Position numbers and translations under genes: made by a program
Notes under the pieces: model-generated
What the model was told of the DNA's origin: nothing
Database searches by the model: none
Seen by the model: the letters and a program-made list of their open reading frames with translations, nothing else
Source of the DNA: Pseudomonas sp. Irchel s3b2
GTDB taxonomy: Bacteria > Pseudomonadota > Gammaproteobacteria > Pseudomonadales > Pseudomonadaceae
Length of the DNA: 64,000 nucleotides
NCBI RefSeq assembly: GCF_900187445.1
Contig: NZ_FYEB01000006.1
Location: 237,596-301,595 of the forward strand
Direction: 5' to 3'
Part shown: piece by piece, positions 26,483-36,498 of the stretch
Numbering within the stretch: position 1 is the first letter of the stretch
Layout of the letters: the number at the start of each line of letters is the position of its first letter

Positions 26483-26719
26483 ATCTGCTGACATACTATC
26501 TACAGCAACGCAGTCGACAACTATTTAATTAATAAATTTTTACACGCATAGCCCGCCATTACGCTTATTTAATTCGCCGCTCTTGAATCAAGTTAATAAA
26601 CCTGACTTAGAAGCCTGCCTCATGAAGCCATTATGGATTTCACCTGGCTGTTCGCTGTTCATATTCAACCCTGTTTTTTCCGGTCTATAGTCATTGAATT
26701 CATCCTCAGGAGCAATGAC

Positions 26720-27877
26720 ATGACCCTCAAGACCCGCGGCCCTTTCGCACTGCTCATGATTTATTTATATCCCGGAACAGCCTGGAGTCTCGACCCCCAG
26801 TCCATTGATATATATGGATTCGACTTTACACCCACGCTGTTTTTTTCAGAAAGTTACGATGACAATTTCCGCGAACTGGAGCGGGGGCGTCAATCTTCCA
26901 TGGTGACTAAAATTGCGCCCTCTTTCGAGCTGAAGGCTGAAGATCGCAACAGTGCCACCCGACTTATCTGGCAGCCTACCCGGTACATTTATCATGACGA
27001 ATCGGATGCCTCGAATACGGCACAACGCGTGCGACTCAACAGCATCATGGAGTTCACCGATCGCCATCGCCTGAAACTTGACGCGGATGCACGTAAATAT
27101 GAACGCACGACGTCGACCGCCGTCGATGGCATCAATGACAAGATTCGCAGTAACCGCGTCAATGGCCTCTATACCTATGGCGCCAGAAGCGCTGCCAATC
27201 AGATCGATCTCGGTGCCAGTTATGCGCAACTTCGCTACGACAATTCGGGAGGCATCAACGACGACAAAGAGCGCAATACCACTGGTCTGACCACCACTTG
27301 GTATCACCGCATCGGCAGCAATACGCGTGGGCTGCTGGAATACGACCATACCGACTTTGATTACCTGTCCAACAGCCGCCTCAACAGCACCTCCGATGCG
27401 GTCCTCGCCGGTGCCGAATGGGACTTCACCGCACGCACCTCCGGCAAAGTCCGCGTTGGTTACGAGCGCAAGAACTTCGATGACAGCAGCGTCGATGACC
27501 TCAGTAATCCGACCTGGCAGGTGGACCTGCGATGGAAACCACGAACCTACTCGACCTTTTCGTTTGTTGCCCGCCAGGCCATGGCCGAAGGCGACGATGG
27601 GGCTGATGCCGTCAAGACCACTTCGGCCCTGGTCGGCTGGCGTCATGGCTGGACCGAACGCATCACCACGGTGGCCGAAGCCGGGCTGTCCCGCTACGAA
27701 TACGAAGGACAGGAGCGCACTGATGACCTTCGTGACTACAACCTCGCCGTGGAATACGCAATGCGCCGCTGGCTGGATATCGAGCTGGGCTATCGCTACC
27801 GCAACGATGACTCCGATGCCGACAATCAGAGTTTTGAACGCAACATTTTCTTGCTTAGCTTCAACGTAAGTCTCTAA
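26720..27877 (+). CDS. EpsL-like outer-membrane beta-barrel of exopolysaccharide export
   Basis: This 385-residue exported protein starts with a signal peptide (MTLKTRGPFALLMIYLYPGTAWS). Alternating-residue beta strands full of Asp, Arg and Tyr follow, ending in a terminal aromatic-rich strand (SFERNIFLLSFNVSL). It resembles the EpsL family encoded with Wza/Wzc-type exopolysaccharide machinery. The start at 26720 has AGGAG upstream; the frame opens earlier at 26633 but would bury the signal peptide. It probably contributes an outer-membrane conduit that complements the short GumB-like protein downstream. A 237-bp AT-rich gap separates it from the rfaH-like gene. Confidence 0.8.
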   Translation: MTLKTRGPFALLMIYLYPGTAWSLDPQSIDIYGFDFTPTLFFSESYDDNFRELERGRQSSMVTKIAPSFELKAEDRNSATRLIWQPTRYIYHDESDASNTAQRVRLNSIMEFTDRHRLKLDADARKYERTTSTAVDGINDKIRSNRVNGLYTYGARSAANQIDLGASYAQLRYDNSGGINDDKERNTTGLTTTWYHRIGSNTRGLLEYDHTDFDYLSNSRLNSTSDAVLAGAEWDFTARTSGKVRVGYERKNFDDSSVDDLSNPTWQVDLRWKPRTYSTFSFVARQAMAEGDDGADAVKTTSALVGWRHGWTERITTVAEAGLSRYEYEGQERTDDLRDYNLAVEYAMRRWLDIELGYRYRNDDSDADNQSFERNIFLLSFNVSL

Positions 27878-27888
27878 GAGGTTTTCCC

Positions 27889-28422
27889 ATGAACTCGCGA
27901 ATGCTTGGCTTGTTGTTCGTGCCGTGGCTGTTGCCGGTGACTTTTGCAGCAGACCCCGGGGCCCAGTACAAACTGGCTGCCGGCGATGTGTTGCGCATCA
28001 CGGTATTCGGTGAACGGGATCTGAGCTTCGAGAAAATCCGTCTCAACGATGCCGGGATGTTTTCCTATCCCTTTCTGGGGGAAATTGCCGCCAAGGGGCT
28101 CACGCCCAAACAGGTGGAAAAAGTCATCGTCGACGGGCTCAAGCAGGGTTATCTGGTCGACCCCAAAGTCAGCCTCAACCTGATCGTCTATCGCTCGTTC
28201 TACATCAATGGAGAGGTCAAAAAACCCGGCAGCTACCCGTTCGAGCCTGGGCTGACACTGGAGAAAGCCATCGCCCTGGGCGGTGGCCTGACCGAGCGCG
28301 CCTCGATCAAACGGGTAACCATCGTGCGCGGCGATGGCTCCCCAACACTGACCGACAAGGTCACGCGCAGCACCGCCATCGCCCCCGGTGACACGATCTC
28401 CATTGCACAAGGCTTTTTCTGA
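27889..28422 (+). CDS. Polysaccharide export protein, GumB-like (Poly_export plus SLBB)
   Basis: This 177-residue periplasmic protein has a signal peptide cleaved near VTFAADP and no lipobox Cys. The Poly_export domain (YKLAAGDVLRITVFGERDLS) is followed by one SLBB domain (FYINGEVKKPGSYPFEPGLTLEKAIALGGGL). It is much shorter than Wza (~380 residues) and ends right after the SLBB, so it lacks the outer-membrane helix. That suggests a dependence on the adjacent barrel protein. The next gene begins 3 nt after its stop. Confidence 0.9.
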   Translation: MNSRMLGLLFVPWLLPVTFAADPGAQYKLAAGDVLRITVFGERDLSFEKIRLNDAGMFSYPFLGEIAAKGLTPKQVEKVIVDGLKQGYLVDPKVSLNLIVYRSFYINGEVKKPGSYPFEPGLTLEKAIALGGGLTERASIKRVTIVRGDGSPTLTDKVTRSTAIAPGDTISIAQGFF

Positions 28423-28424
28423 TC

Positions 28425-30680
28425 ATGGACAACAGCCCTAGCCTATATGTCGAGCGTCCGCTCCAGCCGCATGTGCCGCAGTATCAGCAGTACAGCGAGG
28501 AAAAGGACACCATTGACCTGCTCAAATACTGGAGGGTGATCTGGCGCGCCCATTGGAAAATCGGGTGGTTGATCGTGCTTGGCTGTGCGCTGGCGCTGGC
28601 CACGCTGTCGTTCATTCCCTCGCAGTACATCGGCAGCACCACGCTGCTGATCAAAGAAAAAACGCCCCCGCTGCTGACATTTCAGCAAGTCACGGATTCA
28701 AGCTCCGGTACCGTCGACTATTTGCAGACGCAACTGGCACTCATGCAATCGCGGGACCTGGCTGAACGCGCAGTCAAAAAGCTGAGCCTGACCACTCATC
28801 CGGTCACTGATCCACGTCAGCAACCGAAGTCCTGGTTTGCGCCACGGCGATGGTTGGCCGCGCTTGAACTGGACCAATGGCTGCCAGTACTGGGCCGTTT
28901 TATACCCGTGCAGGTGATGCCCTCCGAAGCCGATATCTTCAATCAAGTCACGCAGGATCTGATGCGGCGTACCCATGTCAAATTCGTCGGCAAGAGCCAG
29001 CTGATCAAGATAGAAGTGGAATTGCCCGACCCTGGTTTGGCTGCCGCTACCGCCAACGCCATTGCCCAAGGTTTCATCGATAGCCAGTTCGACAACAATC
29101 TAAGGTCCTCACAGAGCAATACCAGCTGGATGAATTCACGCCTGATCGAGTTGCGCAATAACCTGCGCACCGCCGAAAACAAACTTCAGGCCTATCGGGA
29201 AGCACAAGGCCTGGTTGACGTCGGCGGCGTCGGCGGTGTCGCCACCATCAGCGCCAATGAACTGGAAATGACCGGCAACCGCATGATCGATGCCCGTCGT
29301 AACCTGGCAGAAGCCGAGAGCCGGTTCCGCCAGGTACAGACCTTGAGCAATGGCAACCTGGGCAGACTGTCCAGTGTGCCGGCCGTCTTGAGCAATCCTC
29401 TGGTGCAAAAATTCCAGGCGCAACAGGCCAAGGCTCAAGCCAAGGTCGAAGAACTGTCCGGGCGCTATGGTCCAAAACACCCGACTCTGGCCGCCGCGCG
29501 CGCCGAGTTGCGTACGGCCACCGACAGCTTGCGCCTGCAAGTTCAACAGGTGGTGGCCAGTATCGAACAGGATTACCAGCTAGCCCGAACCAGTGAAAAC
29601 TCACTGCGTCAATCATTCAACAGCAACAAGGCACAGATACAGGACATTTCGCGCAAGGAGTTCCAGCTGCGTGAGTTCCAGCGTGAAGTCGACAGCAGCC
29701 GCGCGCTGTATGAGACCTTCATCACCCGTTTGAAAGAAACCACGGCCACGGCCGACATGGACGCTACCAAGGCACGCATCATCGACCCTGCGATTGTTCC
29801 TCTGGAACCGAGCAAGCCTCGTAAAACATTGATTGTGGCAATTGTTGCCGTCGTGGCGGCACTGATCGGTGTTGCGTTGGCATTGCTCTCCGAAACCCTG
29901 AACAAAACCTTCAAGACCGACGAAGCGATCGAAAGCACACTTGATGTTCCCCTGCTCAGCGTGGTGCCGCTGGTCACCAAGAGAAGCCGCCGGCAACTGG
30001 CGCGACTGTTCGACGACAACGACCATCCGCGTTTTTGCGAGACCATTCGCAACCTGCGCACGTGGCTGATGTTGCACGGCGGCGACATGCCGTCACAGGT
30101 AGTACTCGTTGCCTCGACCATGGCCGAAGAGGGTAAAAGCACCATCGCCAACAACCTGGCTTACTCGCTCACAATGCTCGAGCGTGTGTTGTTGATCGAC
30201 GCCGACATGCGCAAACCCAGCCTTTCGCTCAACTTCGATTTCCCGGAAGATGCCCCGGGGTTGGCCAATGTCCTCGCGGGCACAGCGCGGCTCGAGGACT
30301 GTATCCGGACGGTCGGCAATCTCGACATGTTGCCAGCCGGCAAGTTATCGCCGCCACCGCTGGATCTGCTCAGTTCGCCGCGCCTGGCCCCCCTGCTCAA
30401 GGTGCTGAAGTCGCGCTACCAACGCATCATCATCGACTCCCCGCCGGCACAGATGGTCAGCGATGCCCTGTTGCTGGCCAAGCATTCGGACGCGGTGATC
30501 TACGTGATCAAGGCCGAAAGCACACCCGTCAGCCAGGTGCAGAAGTGCCTTGCGATTTTGCAGCAGAGCCGTGCGCCGGTGTTTGGTGTGGTGCTCAATC
30601 AGGTTGATTTGCGCAAGGCGCGCAAGCAGGGCTACAGCCATTCCGATACGTTCCAGAACTACGACTACATGTCCAGGTAG
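28425..30680 (+). CDS. Wzc-like polysaccharide co-polymerase / tyrosine autokinase
   Basis: This 751-residue inner-membrane protein has an N-terminal Wzz domain with TM1 near residues 46-66, a long periplasmic coiled-coil region with GNVR-type tail (SRKEFQLREFQREVDSSRALYE), and TM2 near 468-488. A cytoplasmic bacterial tyrosine kinase domain follows: Walker A ASTMAEEGKST (563-573, Lys571), Walker A' LLIDADMRKP (589-598) and a Tyr-containing C-terminal tail (YSHSDTFQNYDYMSR). It would control chain length and couple polymerisation to export through cycles of autophosphorylation. No separate phosphatase gene is visible in this cluster. Confidence 0.93.
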   Translation: MDNSPSLYVERPLQPHVPQYQQYSEEKDTIDLLKYWRVIWRAHWKIGWLIVLGCALALATLSFIPSQYIGSTTLLIKEKTPPLLTFQQVTDSSSGTVDYLQTQLALMQSRDLAERAVKKLSLTTHPVTDPRQQPKSWFAPRRWLAALELDQWLPVLGRFIPVQVMPSEADIFNQVTQDLMRRTHVKFVGKSQLIKIEVELPDPGLAAATANAIAQGFIDSQFDNNLRSSQSNTSWMNSRLIELRNNLRTAENKLQAYREAQGLVDVGGVGGVATISANELEMTGNRMIDARRNLAEAESRFRQVQTLSNGNLGRLSSVPAVLSNPLVQKFQAQQAKAQAKVEELSGRYGPKHPTLAAARAELRTATDSLRLQVQQVVASIEQDYQLARTSENSLRQSFNSNKAQIQDISRKEFQLREFQREVDSSRALYETFITRLKETTATADMDATKARIIDPAIVPLEPSKPRKTLIVAIVAVVAALIGVALALLSETLNKTFKTDEAIESTLDVPLLSVVPLVTKRSRRQLARLFDDNDHPRFCETIRNLRTWLMLHGGDMPSQVVLVASTMAEEGKSTIANNLAYSLTMLERVLLIDADMRKPSLSLNFDFPEDAPGLANVLAGTARLEDCIRTVGNLDMLPAGKLSPPPLDLLSSPRLAPLLKVLKSRYQRIIIDSPPAQMVSDALLLAKHSDAVIYVIKAESTPVSQVQKCLAILQQSRAPVFGVVLNQVDLRKARKQGYSHSDTFQNYDYMSR

Positions 30681-30821
30681 AACCTTGCGCCTGTCTGTGC
30701 AGTAGCCTCCTTTCACTATCCTCCAAAGCTGCCTCATCCAGTCGAGCTATACCAGCGTGCGGGAACGAGGGCGCGCAATAATCCGGCGCCGATGTCCAAC
30801 CCATGCCCGGAGGTTGAGCCG

Positions 30822-32213
30822 ATGACTTCGCTCTATACCGCTCAAATGAAGCACCGTCGTGGTCTGACCTTCTGGGGCCAATGGCTGTGCGCACTCAGTC
30901 TGGTCAATCTGCTGCTGGTAATGCTCGTGTACGAGCGAGTCGGCAGCCTGACCAGTGAATACCGTGTCCTGATGATTCTCACTGTCCTCGGTTCGGTTCC
31001 GATCTACAGCGTCATGCAGGTTTATCATAAGCGTCATGAATGGTTGTCAGGGCTGGGGCGCCTGCTGGCGGCCTGGATGATTTTGCTGGCCGTTCTGATC
31101 AGCATTGCCTTCGTCACCCAGACCAGCGTGATTTTCTCGCGCCAGGTGATCATCGTCTGGGCCGTATTGGGTTATCTGATCCAGGCGATGAGCTTTTTGC
31201 CCTTGCATTACGTGGCCCGACTGCATTCGCACAAACTCTGCAACGAGCGCCGCGCGGTGATCATCGGGACGTGTCCGACAGCACAAAAGCTGGCGAGAAA
31301 ATTGACCCGACCTAACCGCGTACCGCTACTGGGCTTTATCGCAACCCCCGACCATACCGGCCCGGCACCGAGCATTCTGCCGCTGCTGGGACACATCGAC
31401 GAGGTTCGCGAAATCATCACCCGTCTGCACATACGCCGCGTCTACATCGTTCTGCCAATGGCACAAGCCGCCATTATTGAAGCGCTGTACATCGATCTTC
31501 TGGACATGAACGTCGACGTGGTCTGGATCCCTGATTTCGGCAGCATGGTATTGCTCAATCAGTCGATCTCGGAGATAGAGCGCATGCCGGCCATCTACCT
31601 CAATGAAAGCCTGATCAGTTCGCACCCCGGTAGCCTGCTCTGCAAAGAGCTGTTCGAACGTAGCCTGGCCGCCGTGGCCATTATTGTGCTCAGCCCTTTG
31701 CTGTTGATCGTGGCGGCAGCCATCAAGCTTTCCTCGCCCGGCCCGGTGTTGTTCAAACAAAATCGCTACGGCTGTAACGCTGAAGTGATCAAGGTCTGGA
31801 AATTCCGCTCGATGCGTTTGCACGACGACAGCGAAGTCCGCCAGGCCACTCGCGAAGATGAGCGCATTACTCCGCTTGGGCGTTTTTTGCGGCGTAGTTC
31901 CATCGATGAGCTCCCGCAACTGTTCAACGTGCTCTTCGGCGAAATGGCCCTGGTCGGCCCGCGACCCCATGCGGTCACGCACAACATTTACTACACCGGC
32001 AAGGTTCGCGCCTATATGGCCCGTCATCGCCTCAAGCCCGGAATCACCGGGTTGGCCCAGATCACCGGGCATCGAGGTGAAACCCAGACGCTGGAAAAAA
32101 TGCAGCAGCGCGTCGCCCAGGACCTCAATTACATCAACCAATGGTCGCTGTGGCTCGACATCAAGATTCTGGTCAAGACCCCTTTCACGTTGTTCTCTAA
32201 AGACACCTATTAG
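30822..32213 (+). CDS. Undecaprenyl-phosphate hexose-1-phosphate transferase, WcaJ/PssY type
   Basis: This 463-residue protein has several N-terminal membrane spans, a CoA-binding-like central domain and a C-terminal bacterial sugar transferase domain (KELFERSLAAVAIIVLSPLLL, KVWKFRSMR, TPLGRFLRRSSIDELPQL, MALVGPRPHAV, KPGITGLAQ). It starts repeat-unit synthesis by loading a hexose-phosphate, most often glucose, on undecaprenyl phosphate. I moved the start from 30792 to 30822 because GGAGG lies nine bases before the latter. A 141-bp gap separates it from the kinase gene. Confidence 0.92.
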   Translation: MTSLYTAQMKHRRGLTFWGQWLCALSLVNLLLVMLVYERVGSLTSEYRVLMILTVLGSVPIYSVMQVYHKRHEWLSGLGRLLAAWMILLAVLISIAFVTQTSVIFSRQVIIVWAVLGYLIQAMSFLPLHYVARLHSHKLCNERRAVIIGTCPTAQKLARKLTRPNRVPLLGFIATPDHTGPAPSILPLLGHIDEVREIITRLHIRRVYIVLPMAQAAIIEALYIDLLDMNVDVVWIPDFGSMVLLNQSISEIERMPAIYLNESLISSHPGSLLCKELFERSLAAVAIIVLSPLLLIVAAAIKLSSPGPVLFKQNRYGCNAEVIKVWKFRSMRLHDDSEVRQATREDERITPLGRFLRRSSIDELPQLFNVLFGEMALVGPRPHAVTHNIYYTGKVRAYMARHRLKPGITGLAQITGHRGETQTLEKMQQRVAQDLNYINQWSLWLDIKILVKTPFTLFSKDTY

Positions 32214-32239
32214 GGTCAATTGACCCTGGGAGTCAGGCA

Positions 32240-32983
32240 ATGATCGACCTGGAGTTAATCGGGCACTACGCACCGAATTTACTGGACGCCAACAAGGCCT
32301 TTTCTTTCATCAATTTTGCGTCCGTCGGCAGTCTGTTCGACCGACATCCCACTTCCATCACCTATTTTTGCGACGGCATGCTGATGTCGACGTTCATGTC
32401 GCGCATCACCGGGCGCACAATCTCTCGGGTCAGCTTTGACTTCACGTCCATCGCCGACTCTGTGTTCAGTTGCGCCGAGAAACAAGGCAAGCGCCTCTAT
32501 TTTGTCGGTGCCCGGCAAGCCGAACTGGACCTGTTCATCGATAAGATCAAGGCTCGCTACCCGGCGCTGATTATTGCCGGTCATCACAATGGCTATTTCG
32601 ATGCAGCACAGGCTGCGTGCATTCAAGCAGACATCTGCCGCAGCGAAGCGAACATCCTGATCGTAGGCCTGGGCGCCGGGCTGCAGGAGCAGTTCGAGCA
32701 GGATGCCCTGCGTGCCGGCTTCACCGGTGTGGCATTCACCTGTGGCGGTTTCATTCGCCAAGAGGCCACGGCCACTCATCATTATTACCCTGAGCTGGTC
32801 AACCGCCTGCACCTGCGCGCGTTCTATCGGATGTACCGCGAACCGCACACCATCAAACGCTACCTGATCGATTACCCGACTAATTTTGTTCAACTTTTGC
32901 TGATGATCATCCGGCGAAAAGTGACCATCAATGTCACTTATCCTGAGCGCCTCGATCAATGCACATTGATCACTGAGCAATAG
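32240..32983 (+). CDS. WecG/TagA/CpsF-family glycosyltransferase
   Basis: This 247-residue GT26-family protein has the characteristic layout: a Thr/Asp-containing front part, GKRLYFVGARQAELDLFIDKIKARYP, a nucleotide-site NILIVGLGAGLQEQF and the HLRAFYRMYREPHTIKRYL C-terminal region. Such enzymes add a sugar to a lipid-linked intermediate on the cytoplasmic face of the inner membrane, as GumM and WecG do. It would act early after the WcaJ-like enzyme. The donor sugar cannot be inferred. The next gene starts 2 nt after its stop. Confidence 0.87.
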   Translation: MIDLELIGHYAPNLLDANKAFSFINFASVGSLFDRHPTSITYFCDGMLMSTFMSRITGRTISRVSFDFTSIADSVFSCAEKQGKRLYFVGARQAELDLFIDKIKARYPALIIAGHHNGYFDAAQAACIQADICRSEANILIVGLGAGLQEQFEQDALRAGFTGVAFTCGGFIRQEATATHHYYPELVNRLHLRAFYRMYREPHTIKRYLIDYPTNFVQLLLMIIRRKVTINVTYPERLDQCTLITEQ

Positions 32984-32985
32984 CC

Positions 32986-34065
32986 ATGCATATCCTGTTC
33001 ATCCTCAAGGATTTCAAGCCCGATGGTGGCCTTGAGCGTGTCCAGCAACGTCTGGCCGGACAGTTTCTCAAGGATGGTCAACGGGTCACCTATTTCGTCA
33101 TGAACGGCGACACGCCGGACGATGAAGGGGCTGCCACGCTCAATGGCGGCGGCAATGGAATGGTCGGTCTGTTCAGGTCCATCGTATTGCTGCGCCGGAT
33201 TATTCGGCGTGAGCGGGTGACGCACCTGATCGCCGCCAAGGAACAAGCCAACCTCTGCACCTGGTTTGCTACCTTGGGTAATCCCTGCAAGGTCATCTAT
33301 ACCCGTCACGCGGCACTCGATTGCAGCGAACAGTGCATCCGCCCCGCTACCCTGCGCCTGCTTTATGCGTTGTACCTCTGTGGCAACGGCCGGGTAGTGA
33401 CGGTATCCAAAAGCCTGCGCCAGTCCCTTTCGGAACTGGTGCCCTGGGGTCGCGAGCGCATCCGTTATTGCCCCAATGCGGTGGTCACCGAACAACTGCT
33501 CAGTGCCGCACAGACGCCCATGCTCACCGGTTTGCCGGCCGAGTTCTGGTTAGCGGTGGGTCGGCTGGTAGAACCGAAAGGTTTCCACGTGTTGCTCGAC
33601 GCCTATGCCATGGCGTTGCGCAGCGCTGCGCTGCCAGAGCTGGTGATCACCGGTGATGGCCCGCAACTCGCCGCGCTGAACGCACAGGCCAGCCGTCTGG
33701 GCATTGAGGACCGTGTGCATTTCACCGGCTTTCTGGACAATCCCTACCCATTGATCAGACATGCACGGCTGCTGATCCTGAGTTCGTTTCATGAGGGTTT
33801 GCCGACGGTGCTGGTCGAGGCTTTAGCGCTTGGCACCCCCGTATTGGCCTGCGATTGCGAATCCGGCCCCAGGGAACTGCTTGATAACGGCCGCCTCGGC
33901 GCTCTGGTCAAGGTCAACGATGTAGCGGCACTGGCCGAAGGGATGTTACGCAGCGTGACCGCGCAAGACCTTGCTGCGCCAAGCGGCCAGATTGCCACGG
34001 ACGCCGTGCGTCAATACACCAGTCAATCCGCCGCGCAGGCGTACTACCAGGTATGGAATCAATGA
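32986..34065 (+). CDS. Glycosyltransferase family 4 (first)
   Basis: This 359-residue GT-B enzyme has the acceptor-domain start MHILFILKDFKPDGGLERV, the donor-domain VGRLVEPKGFHVLLDAYA and the EX7E-type motif around HEGLPTVLVEALALGTPVLA. It adds a sugar from a nucleotide donor to the growing lipid-linked unit in the cytoplasm. The stop overlaps the next glycosyltransferase start by ATGA. The donor is unknown. Confidence 0.9.
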   Translation: MHILFILKDFKPDGGLERVQQRLAGQFLKDGQRVTYFVMNGDTPDDEGAATLNGGGNGMVGLFRSIVLLRRIIRRERVTHLIAAKEQANLCTWFATLGNPCKVIYTRHAALDCSEQCIRPATLRLLYALYLCGNGRVVTVSKSLRQSLSELVPWGRERIRYCPNAVVTEQLLSAAQTPMLTGLPAEFWLAVGRLVEPKGFHVLLDAYAMALRSAALPELVITGDGPQLAALNAQASRLGIEDRVHFTGFLDNPYPLIRHARLLILSSFHEGLPTVLVEALALGTPVLACDCESGPRELLDNGRLGALVKVNDVAALAEGMLRSVTAQDLAAPSGQIATDAVRQYTSQSAAQAYYQVWNQ

Positions 34066-35171
34066 AAAGGCTGCTGATTATTCTGCAGGACCTGGGCGGG
34101 GGTGGCGCCGAAAAAATGATGGTGCGCCTCGCCAGTGCGCTGACTGACGCCGGCAATGACGTGACCTTGTTGATGCTTAGCGGCGCAGGTGTGAACTCGG
34201 CGCACATCGACCCTCGGGTCAAACAGGTGGAATTGCACAGTGCGCGCAGCTCCAGGGCAGTGCCGGCGCTGGCACGCTTTCTTCGCCACAATCACTTTGA
34301 CGCACAACTGGCCGCCCTCACCCATGTCAACGTGGTGGCCATCGCCGCGGCCGCGCTGTCAGGCACTCTGACGCGCCTGCATGTCAGTGAGCGCAATGCG
34401 TTTTCCCATGACAGACACGTCAACCCCAAGTTGACGGTGCGCACCGCGTATCTGTTGGCACCGCTGCTGTACCGGCTCATTCCCAATCCGGTGATCTGCG
34501 TCTCGCGCGGCGTCGCCCAGGATCTGGTCGATACCACCATCACCCGTGCGCAGGATGTCACCATCGCCGACAACCCGGTGCTCGACAACGATTTTCGCGA
34601 CAAGGCGCCGGCACGCCCGAGCCATCGCTGGCTGCTGGAAAAGTCCACCCCGGTGATTGTCGCCGTGGGTCGCCTGGCCCAGCAGAAAGGCTTTGATGTA
34701 TTGCTCGATGCCTTCGCCCGACTACCCGATACCAATACCCGGTTGATCATTTTCGGCGAAGGCCCACTCAGAACCAGGTTGCTCCAGCTGGCCGGCACCT
34801 TCGGAGTCGCCGACCGATTCGATCTGCCGGGCTATACCCGCGATCCAATGGCGCAAGTGGCAGCGGCCGATTGTTTTGTGCTGTCGTCGCGCTTCGAGGG
34901 CAGTCCCAACGCGCTGGTCGAAGCCTTGTCCACGGGCACCCCGGTGGTATCGACTCATTGCCCCTATGGCCCGCAGGAAATTCTCGACAATGGCGCAATC
35001 GCCCCGCTGGTGCCTGTCGACGACCCCGGCGCACTGGCCCGAGCGATCACCAGTCAACTGGCTTTACCGCGCAATGCAAACCGCCAGGCGCGCATCGATG
35101 CCGCGGGCCGTTTCATCAGTGCCCGCGCAGCAAAAACCTATCTCGATGCCTTGGCAGGACGGTCGTCATGA
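34062..35171 (+). CDS. Glycosyltransferase family 4 (second)
   Basis: This 369-residue GT-B enzyme starts MKRLLIILQDLGGGGAEKMMV and has VGRLAQQKGFDVLLDAFARL. Its EX7E motif lies in EGSPNALVEALSTGTPVVST. The start at 34062 overlaps the previous stop (ATGA); an ATG three codons earlier is less likely. It is related to the preceding gene, and the two probably add different sugars of the repeat unit. The stop overlaps the polymerase gene start. Confidence 0.9.
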   Translation: MKRLLIILQDLGGGGAEKMMVRLASALTDAGNDVTLLMLSGAGVNSAHIDPRVKQVELHSARSSRAVPALARFLRHNHFDAQLAALTHVNVVAIAAAALSGTLTRLHVSERNAFSHDRHVNPKLTVRTAYLLAPLLYRLIPNPVICVSRGVAQDLVDTTITRAQDVTIADNPVLDNDFRDKAPARPSHRWLLEKSTPVIVAVGRLAQQKGFDVLLDAFARLPDTNTRLIIFGEGPLRTRLLQLAGTFGVADRFDLPGYTRDPMAQVAAADCFVLSSRFEGSPNALVEALSTGTPVVSTHCPYGPQEILDNGAIAPLVPVDDPGALARAITSQLALPRNANRQARIDAAGRFISARAAKTYLDALAGRSS

Positions 35172-36481
35172 ATAAACTGGAAGTCAGGTACACCACGTTG
35201 CGTGACGCCTTCACATTATTCGGCTTGCTGTTCTATATCCAGGTCATCGGATTTTTTTTCGGGTTGGCTGATGCGTCAAATCTGGGCGCAGCCGAAAAAG
35301 ACCTCGAAGGCAACATGGTCAACCAGATCTGCGGCCTGATCACCCTGCTGGTTCCACTGTTCTTCTTTATCCGCAACAAGGTTTTCCTCAGCAAGAGCTT
35401 TTACCGGAACAATGCCTTCCTGCTGCTGTTCATGCTCGGCGTAGCCGTTTCGATCAGTTGGTCCCACGACCCGATGTTGAGTTTCAAACGTTTTGTGGCG
35501 ATGCTCGGCGTGCTGTTCTTTGCCGGCTTCATCGCCTACAACTACAGCCTCGAGAAAATCGCCTTCATGCTCGGCTGCATCATCGGTGCCGCAGCGTTGT
35601 TCGGGTTGATACTGGGACTTCTCAGGCCTGACATCGCCTTCATTGACGGCGGTATTCGTGATGGTGCTTTTGTGGGGATTTTTCCGGATAAAAATGCCGG
35701 CGCCCGGATCAACGCGATCGCGATTCTGTTACTGCTGCCGATGATCCGTCAGCGCAATCCCTGGGCCATCCTCTACTCGATACTCTCGCTGATCGCGATT
35801 GCGCTGGCCCAATCTGCCACGGCCTTGGCGCTGATTGTTGCCGGCACAGTCAGTTATTGGTACTTCCTCACTCTGATCCGCATGCACATCAATCGCTCAC
35901 TGACAGCATTCCTTGGTACGACATTTATCTATTTGCTGATCTGCCTTTTTCTCTATGGCAATTACACGCTGCTGCTGGGGCTGATCGGGCGTGACGACTC
36001 ACTCACCGATCGCACGCTGATCTGGGGCCTGCTCGCTCCGCTGATCGATGCCGAATTTCTCAAGGGTTACGGCTTCGGCGCCTTCTGGTCCAGCCCGGGC
36101 GCCGAGACATTCATCAACCGCTGGGGTTACATCGGCAATGCCCATAGCGGCTACATGGAAACCTTGCTTAACGGCGGTGTCATTCAGCTGACAGCGCTTA
36201 TCCTCATGCTGATCGAAGCGCTGATCAAACACTACCGGGCCGTGGTGGCGGATCAGTCGGCACGGTTTCACGCCAGCGCAATGGTCATCATCGGATCGTT
36301 CATGCTCACCAACTATGTGGCGTACGTCGTTCCCAACTACCGCTCCGCAGAGTTTCTGGTGTTCTGCATTCTGGCCCTCTCATTCCGGCATCACCAGGTG
36401 ACATACCCCCAGTTGTCACCGGCAACCCTGCGTCAACGTCCGCCTGGCAAGGCATTACCACGCGACTCGGCCAAGGCGTAA
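35168..36481 (+). CDS. O-antigen ligase/polymerase-like membrane protein (Wzy candidate)
   Basis: This 437-residue protein has about ten to twelve hydrophobic segments and a larger extracytoplasmic loop (FGAFWSSPGAETFINRWGYIGNAHSGYMETLLNGG split by charged residues) of the kind seen in the O-antigen ligase/Wzy family. It is the only candidate polymerase in the cluster. The frame is open from 34871, but the start at 35168 overlaps the previous stop (ATGA) and opens directly into a membrane segment. Polymerase and ligase roles cannot be separated by sequence alone. Confidence 0.82.
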   Translation: MNKLEVRYTTLRDAFTLFGLLFYIQVIGFFFGLADASNLGAAEKDLEGNMVNQICGLITLLVPLFFFIRNKVFLSKSFYRNNAFLLLFMLGVAVSISWSHDPMLSFKRFVAMLGVLFFAGFIAYNYSLEKIAFMLGCIIGAAALFGLILGLLRPDIAFIDGGIRDGAFVGIFPDKNAGARINAIAILLLLPMIRQRNPWAILYSILSLIAIALAQSATALALIVAGTVSYWYFLTLIRMHINRSLTAFLGTTFIYLLICLFLYGNYTLLLGLIGRDDSLTDRTLIWGLLAPLIDAEFLKGYGFGAFWSSPGAETFINRWGYIGNAHSGYMETLLNGGVIQLTALILMLIEALIKHYRAVVADQSARFHASAMVIIGSFMLTNYVAYVVPNYRSAEFLVFCILALSFRHHQVTYPQLSPATLRQRPPGKALPRDSAKA

Positions 36482-36498
36482 CAAGAGGAGAAATAATC

